A DNA stretch of 9,891 nt from Flavobacteriales bacterium (GTDB lineage Bacteria; Bacteroidota; Bacteroidia; Flavobacteriales; BACL11). Under the pieces are notes generated by a model. It searched no databases, was not told the origin of the DNA, and saw nothing but the letters and a program-made list of their open reading frames with translations. Within the stretch, counting starts at the first letter, position 1, and every line of letters starts with the position of its first letter. Shown here piece by piece: positions 5,646 through 9,891 of this stretch. Location: the NCBI GenBank assembly GCA_012960835.1, contig DUAL01000315.1:1-9891 (forward strand), written 5' to 3'. Made by a program: the position numbers and the translations under genes.

Positions 5646-8426
5646 ATGGCAAAAGTAGAAGAAAATACACAAAAAAACATCATTATTAAGGGGGCAAAGT
5701 TGCATAACTTAAAAAACATTTCGCTTAGTATTCCCAAAAATAAAATGGTGGTTATTTCTGGGGTTTCTGGTTCTGGAAAATCTACTTTGGCTTTCGATAC
5801 CCTTTTTGCTGAGGGGCAAAGAAGATATATTGAAAGTTTATCTTCTTATGCCAGACAGTTTTTAGGGAAACTCCAAAAACCGGATGTAGATGAAATAAAA
5901 GGAATTTGCCCAGCCATTGCAATTGAACAGAAAGTAATTTCGAAAAATCCAAGATCTACAGTTGGAACTACTACTGAAATTAATGATTATTTACGCCTTT
6001 TATTTGCTCGGATTGGTAAAACCATCTCCCCTATTTCAGGGAAACTGGTATGCAAAGATAGTGTAAGTGATATATGTGACTTCATCCTTAATTTTCCTAA
6101 AAATACCAAATGTATTATTCTGGCAAACTATAAAAGTAGCGGAAATGGAAATGAGATTCTTTCCATATTGCAACAACAGGGGTTTTCAAGGGTTCGGATA
6201 AATGGAGAAATAAGTAAAATCCAACAATTGATTGAGCAAAAAATCAAAGTAAAACAGGAAGATGTTTTTGTTGTGGTTGATAGAATAATAACCGATAATA
6301 GTGACGATAATAAAAATAGAATTTCAGATTCTATTCAAACTGCATTTTATGAAGGGAATGGAGATTGTAAAATAGAAATAAAGGGGAAAGATTATACTTT
6401 TTCTAACCAATTTGAGATGGATGGAATAGAGTTTGAAAAACCATCTATTCATTTATTTTCTTTCAATAACCCTTATGGTGCTTGCTCCCAATGTGAAGGA
6501 TTTGGAAGTATGTTAGGTGTGGATAAAAATAAGGTAGTACCAAACAAGACACTTTCGGTTTATCAGGGGGCGATAAGTTGCTGGAAAGGAGAGAAATTGG
6601 GAAAATGGAAAGATAGATTTATATTAAAATCAAGTGATTTTGATTTTCCTATACACAGAGCTTATAATGAGTTGAAAAAGGAAGAATTAGATATTTTGTG
6701 GAATGGGAGAGAGAAATGCAAAGGAATAAATCAGTTTTTTGCAAAATTGGAAAGCGACAAATACAAAATACAAAACAGAGTAATAGTTGCAAGATATAGA
6801 GGGAAAACCAAATGCACAGCATGTGATGGTTCACGACTAAGAAAACAAGCACACTATGTGAAAATTAACAAGAAATCATTTCATGATATTATAAGCATGA
6901 ATATTGAGCAAGCAATAAAGTTCTTTAATCAGCTAAAACTAAATAATCATGACAAAAAAATTGCCGATAGATTAGTTATTGAAATAAAGAATCGTTTGGC
7001 ATATCTTTACAATGTTGGGCTTTCTTACCTTACCCTTTCTCGCCCCTCAAATACTCTTTCTGGTGGGGAATCCCAACGCATCAATTTAGCCACTTCATTG
7101 GGAAGTAGTTTGGTGGGTTCTATGTATATTTTGGATGAGCCAAGCATTGGCTTACATCCTAACGACACGCAAAAATTAATTACAGTTTTACATCAATTAA
7201 GGGATATAAACAATACTGTAATTGTGGTGGAGCATGATGAGAAAATTATGGGCAGTGCCGACCAAATAATTGACCTTGGACCGGATGCTGGAAGAAATGG
7301 TGGAGAATTGGTTTATCAAGGAAAGTTAAAAGATATTGCAAAAAGTAAAAATAGTTTGACCGCAAAATATTTGAGTGGGAAACTTCAAATTCCTCTGCCT
7401 GAGAAAAGAAGAATATTGAATAATAAAATTCGAATGGAAGGAATACGGCAAAACAATTTACAAAATGTGAATGTTGATTTTCCATTAAATGGACTCACTT
7501 TAATTACAGGGGTTAGTGGCTCAGGAAAAACTTCCCTAATAAAGCAAGTGCTATATCCTGCCATTTCTAATTATTTAGGAATTTTTGGTAAGAAATTGGG
7601 GAGTTTTGATAAAATTTCTGTGGATACGGAAAGTTTGAAAAAAATTGAGTTTATCGACCAAAATCCCATTGGAAAATCTTCTCGTTCTAACCCGGTAACT
7701 TATATAAAAGCATTTGATGATATTCGGAATTTGTTTGCAAACCAGCCACTGGCAAAAAGCAGGAATTACAAAAGTGGATTCTTTTCTTTTAATGTAGATG
7801 GTGGAAGATGTGAACATTGCCATGGAGAGGGAGAAATAACAGTTGAAATGCAATTTATGGCGGATGTGCATTTGCTTTGTGAGGATTGCAAAGGAGAAAG
7901 GTATAAAGATGAAATTTTAGAAATAAAATTCCATGATAAAAATATTGCGGACATTTTGAAACTTACGATTGAAGAAGCCATTGATTTTTTTACTGAGAAA
8001 AAAGCAGATAGAATCGCTTTAAAATTAAGCCCATTACAGCAAGTTGGTTTGGGTTATGTGGCTTTGGGACAATCCTCCAACACCCTAAGTGGCGGTGAAG
8101 CGCAAAGGATAAAACTCGCCTCTTTTTTAGGGAAAGGAAACATCCCAGAAAAAGTACTTTTTATTTTTGATGAGCCAACCACTGGCTTGCATTTCCATGA
8201 TATAAACAAACTACTTAACTCCTTTTATGCACTTATTGAAAAAGGACATTCCATTATTTGCATTGAGCATAATATGGATGTTATAAAATGTGCCGATTGG
8301 GTAATTGACCTTGGACCAGAAGGTGGTGATAAAGGCGGAAAAGTTGTTTTTGAAGGCACTCCTGAAATGCTAATAAAAAATAAGAAATCGCTTACAGCAA
8401 AGTTTTTGAAAAAGAAACTAATTTAA
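5646..8426 (+). CDS. uvrA: Excinuclease ABC subunit UvrA
   Basis: UvrA is the dimeric ATPase that finds bulky DNA lesions and loads UvrB in nucleotide excision repair. From ATG 5646 it has 926 residues, close to the usual 940. It has two ABC modules: Walker A GVSGSGKST (39-47), signature LSGGESQR (471-478) and Walker B ILDEP (495-499); then GVSGSGKT (622-629), LSGGEAQR (814-821) and FDEP (841-844). The C-terminal zinc finger is intact: Cys722-X2-Cys725-X19-Cys745-X2-Cys748. The N-terminal zinc site is not: the pair C280/C283 (ACSQCEGFG) is present, but the partner pair expected near 253/256 reads Ser and Phe (FSNQFEMDG). CTACDGSRL (390-398) is present. The frame has no break. It is divergent from the ECF sigma gene and close to nth and recA. 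No strong terminator was seen after it. Confidence 0.98.
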   Translation: MAKVEENTQKNIIIKGAKLHNLKNISLSIPKNKMVVISGVSGSGKSTLAFDTLFAEGQRRYIESLSSYARQFLGKLQKPDVDEIKGICPAIAIEQKVISKNPRSTVGTTTEINDYLRLLFARIGKTISPISGKLVCKDSVSDICDFILNFPKNTKCIILANYKSSGNGNEILSILQQQGFSRVRINGEISKIQQLIEQKIKVKQEDVFVVVDRIITDNSDDNKNRISDSIQTAFYEGNGDCKIEIKGKDYTFSNQFEMDGIEFEKPSIHLFSFNNPYGACSQCEGFGSMLGVDKNKVVPNKTLSVYQGAISCWKGEKLGKWKDRFILKSSDFDFPIHRAYNELKKEELDILWNGREKCKGINQFFAKLESDKYKIQNRVIVARYRGKTKCTACDGSRLRKQAHYVKINKKSFHDIISMNIEQAIKFFNQLKLNNHDKKIADRLVIEIKNRLAYLYNVGLSYLTLSRPSNTLSGGESQRINLATSLGSSLVGSMYILDEPSIGLHPNDTQKLITVLHQLRDINNTVIVVEHDEKIMGSADQIIDLGPDAGRNGGELVYQGKLKDIAKSKNSLTAKYLSGKLQIPLPEKRRILNNKIRMEGIRQNNLQNVNVDFPLNGLTLITGVSGSGKTSLIKQVLYPAISNYLGIFGKKLGSFDKISVDTESLKKIEFIDQNPIGKSSRSNPVTYIKAFDDIRNLFANQPLAKSRNYKSGFFSFNVDGGRCEHCHGEGEITVEMQFMADVHLLCEDCKGERYKDEILEIKFHDKNIADILKLTIEEAIDFFTEKKADRIALKLSPLQQVGLGYVALGQSSNTLSGGEAQRIKLASFLGKGNIPEKVLFIFDEPTTGLHFHDINKLLNSFYALIEKGHSIICIEHNMDVIKCADWVIDLGPEGGDKGGKVVFEGTPEMLIKNKKSLTAKFLKKKLI

Positions 8427-8530
8427 TGATGTGTTGAGGTACTAATTCCAATATAGGTAAGTGAGTTTAATTTTGTTCTATATTTTATGTTTCTTATGCG
8501 TTTCAAAAGAATACAGTCTTGAATTTTTGG

Positions 8531-8554
8531 TTCTTTTGCTTCAAGGTAAAAGGA
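8531..8554. repeat. Imperfect stem-loop, left half of a compound intergenic element
   Basis: TTCTTTTGC (8531-8539) and GTAAAAGGA (8546-8554) form nine pairs, two of them G.U, around a TTCAAG loop. It lies eight bases before the next palindrome and appears to be part of the same element. From general familiarity, similar 'GGTTCTTTTGC-TTCAAGG' stretches recur between genes in some Bacteroidota. That recollection has not been tested. Confidence 0.4.
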
Positions 8555-8561
8555 CATAACC

Positions 8562-8595
8562 AGATTGCTCCTTCCATAAATGGAATCGCAATGAC
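8562..8595. repeat. REP-like dispersed palindromic element
   Basis: The 34-base element has outer arms ATTGC (8564-8568) and GCAAT (8588-8592) and inner arms TTCCA (8572-8576) and TGGAA (8581-8585) around a TAAA loop, with a small internal loop. Its ends, AGATTGC...GCAATGAC, match a palindromic intergenic repeat seen in many unrelated bacteria. Only one copy lies in this window, so repetition in the genome is inferred. Confidence 0.5.
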
Positions 8596-8720
8596 AAAAA
8601 GAAAAAGGGAGTGCAACATTATCTTTTAATCATCAAATTAGCACATTACTACATTAAATAATTATTACATTAATCTGTGGTCTGTCTACTGAATACTGTC
8701 TTCTTTCTAATTACTATCAA

Positions 8721-9137
8721 CTATTTTATTAGTGTAACCTCCCTTACTTCTTTACGGATTACCCCCATTTCATCTGTAAGTATAATTACCCAAGTAAACA
8801 CATCAGCTTTGGCATTTGCTCCATCCCAGCCCTCTGCTGTTTTATCGGTAGAAAACACTATCTCTCCCCATTTGTTGTAAATAACAAATTGGTAATTTTT
8901 ATATTTATTCATTCTGTATCCTTTTGGAAGGAAAATATCATTATCGCCATCTCGATTTGGGGTAAAGGAATTTGGCAAATAAAGCAAAAGTTCATAATAA
9001 ATATTTATGGTATGCGCCATGGAATCCACACAATTATTGTTATCTGCCGCAACCAGCATTACCTCAAAACTTCCTGAGGAAGTAAACTCATGCGTAGGAT
9101 TTTCCAAAAAACTAAAAGTAGAGTCGTCAAAATCTCA
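8721..9137 (-). pseudogene. 5'-truncated type IX-secreted surface protein fragment (PKD end plus gliding-motility C-terminal sorting domain)
   Basis: The intact part is the end of a PKD domain (DDSTFSFLENPTHEF, then SGSFEVMLVAADNNNC) followed by a sorting domain of the gliding motility-associated C-terminal type: LPNSFTPNRDGDNDIF, then VIYNKWGEIVF, EGWDGANAKADVFTWVI, and final VREVTLIK. This domain takes exported proteins through the type IX system to the cell surface. There is no normal beginning. In frame, a TGA at 9135-9137 stands where a PKD tryptophan (TGG, as in W-D-F-G-D) is expected, and another stop lies at 9171-9173. Only a TTG (9107) could start the open part, with no signal peptide. 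The region between WDG and DVFTW is about four residues shorter than usual. It lies 71 nt after the next minus-strand gene's stop. A decayed remnant is the best reading; a functional short protein is unlikely. Confidence 0.65.
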
Positions 9138-9208
9138 GATACTGAAAGAAGGCATGCAGATTTTACATTTTTAAAAAATGATCTTGACAACCTTATCCAG
9201 TTTTATAA

Positions 9209-9891
9209 TTATCGGATAATAGTAACTGTTCCTCTTATAGGATCGTGCCCATTCCCTAAATTAATGATGTAAAAATAGGTGCCATCTGGTACGGCTCTTC
9301 CCTTTTTATTGGTTCCATCCCAAGGAGTTTCATAGCCATTTGACTCAAACATTTTCTTACCAAAACGACCATATATCTTTATCTCAGAATCAGCATACAA
9401 GAATGCATCTTCCAACTCCCAAACATCATTTACATCATCTCCATTAGGAGAAAAAACATTTGGAATACAATCTGCTCCCATAGCAGCAATAATAATGGAA
9501 GTATCTAACTGACAACCATTTTTATCAAAAAGACTCACATAATAAGTTCCAGGATTCAGATTATCTTTAATACGATCTAATGTGTCTCCTGTAGACCATA
9601 AGAATCTATAATTAGGCGTTCCCCCATCAGGGTTCACAATTATTGTTCCGTCAAAATCATCTTCACAATCTACAATACTTACATCTGGGTTTAGAATGAC
9701 AGTAAGCGGATTAATTGTAAAGCCATCAGTATATGGGCATGCAAAAGGACCACCTAAAGCAGTTACCGTAACCGTATGCGGTCCTTCACACAAACTATCG
9801 GCATGAGGTGTTGTTTGTCCGTTTGACCAAAGATAAGAAAAAGGTCCCATTCCCCAACTCGTATCAATCACAGTTGAACTGCTAGCGTCTA
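9209..9891 (-). CDS. SprB-repeat surface adhesin with type IX C-terminal sorting domain (5' part outside window)
   Basis: This is the C-terminal end, 226 residues visible, of a larger cell-surface protein; the frame is open to the right edge. Two SprB-type repeats are recognisable: one with GPFSYLWSNGQTT and GPHTVTVTA, the second with DGTIIVNPDGGTPNYRFLW, then STGD and LNPGTYYVSLFDKNGC. They are followed by the gliding motility-associated C-terminal domain: CIPNVFSPNGDDVNDVWEL, IYGRFGKKMF, TPWDGTNKKGRAVPDGTYFY, and final GTVTIIR. Proteins of this kind are exported by the type IX secretion system and serve as adhesins, including the SprB adhesin used in gliding. Cys pairs within the repeats may form disulphides. 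A GTG at 9871 is internal, not a start. The PKD/sorting-domain fragment downstream on the same strand is a second, damaged gene end. Domain calls are firm; the specific target is unknown. Confidence 0.88.
   Translation of the reverse strand, partial: DASSSTVIDTSWGMGPFSYLWSNGQTTPHADSLCEGPHTVTVTALGGPFACPYTDGFTINPLTVILNPDVSIVDCEDDFDGTIIVNPDGGTPNYRFLWSTGDTLDRIKDNLNPGTYYVSLFDKNGCQLDTSIIIAAMGADCIPNVFSPNGDDVNDVWELEDAFLYADSEIKIYGRFGKKMFESNGYETPWDGTNKKGRAVPDGTYFYIINLGNGHDPIRGTVTIIR

Larger units (their letters stand above)
8427..8720. other. Intergenic region between converging uvrA and surface-protein fragment
   Basis: These 294 bases hold no convincing gene. The middle (about 8510-8600) contains two neighbouring hairpins described separately; the flanks are plain A+T-rich sequence. 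No clear rho-independent terminator for uvrA was found, so the hairpins or read-through may serve that purpose. One reading frame crossing its right end (from 8677) is a shadow of the opposite-strand gene. Confidence 0.6.

Noticed and set aside
7246..7981. Antisense open frames within uvrA
   Set aside because: They overlap an intact, highly conserved gene and have no recognisable domains; they are frame shadows.
9135..9137. TGA read as tryptophan (recoding)
   Set aside because: The intact genes here use TGG for Trp, and a second in-frame stop lies just upstream; gene decay is simpler.

Overview
The window is an A+T-rich chromosomal segment of a member of the Bacteroidota. Four things point there: two minus-strand genes at the right end carry SprB-like repeats and the gliding-motility/type IX secretion C-terminal sorting domain; several promoters match the phylum's TTTG...TAnnTTTG pattern; start codons follow A-rich stretches instead of GGAGG-type Shine-Dalgarno sites; and the proteins resemble flavobacterial-type relatives. 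Family or genus cannot be fixed from this sequence alone.

Left part (3-1799, plus strand): the 3' end of thrS, then infC, rpmI and rplT, the classical translation operon (threonyl-tRNA synthetase, IF3, L35, L20). infC has no usable ATG at its true N-terminus. The full IF3 reading frame begins at an ATC codon at 571, the kind of rare start that lets IF3 repress its own synthesis. The 81-nt rpmI-rplT gap holds a palindrome/stem-loop. A strong bidirectional terminator at 1772-1799 separates this operon from the converging minus-strand genes.

Middle part (1801-5607, minus strand): reading right to left, an ECF sigma factor, a 69-residue protein of unknown function, a terminator, then nth (endonuclease III), recA and a TPR lipoprotein. 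nth has a promoter match sitting on the preceding terminator hairpin and may be leaderless. nth-recA-TPR look like one transcription unit. uvrA (5646-8426, plus) is divergent from the sigma gene. The two promoter matches overlap face to face at 5576-5625, so initiation on one side could exclude the other. With uvrA, nth and recA together, this block covers nucleotide excision repair, base excision repair and recombination.

Right part (8427-9891): a 294-bp intergenic region with two adjacent imperfect hairpins resembling a dispersed palindromic repeat, then minus-strand remnants and ends of type IX-secreted surface proteins. One is a 5'-truncated fragment (PKD end plus sorting domain) with an in-frame TGA where a PKD tryptophan is expected. 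Upstream of it is the C-terminal end of a large SprB-repeat adhesin that runs off the window.

No CRISPR array, tRNA, rRNA, prophage or insertion sequence was seen. Most of the window is core genome. The less ordinary points are regulatory: the ATC start, the overlapping divergent promoters, the promoter inside a terminator, and an inverted repeat bracketing the start of the small unknown gene.
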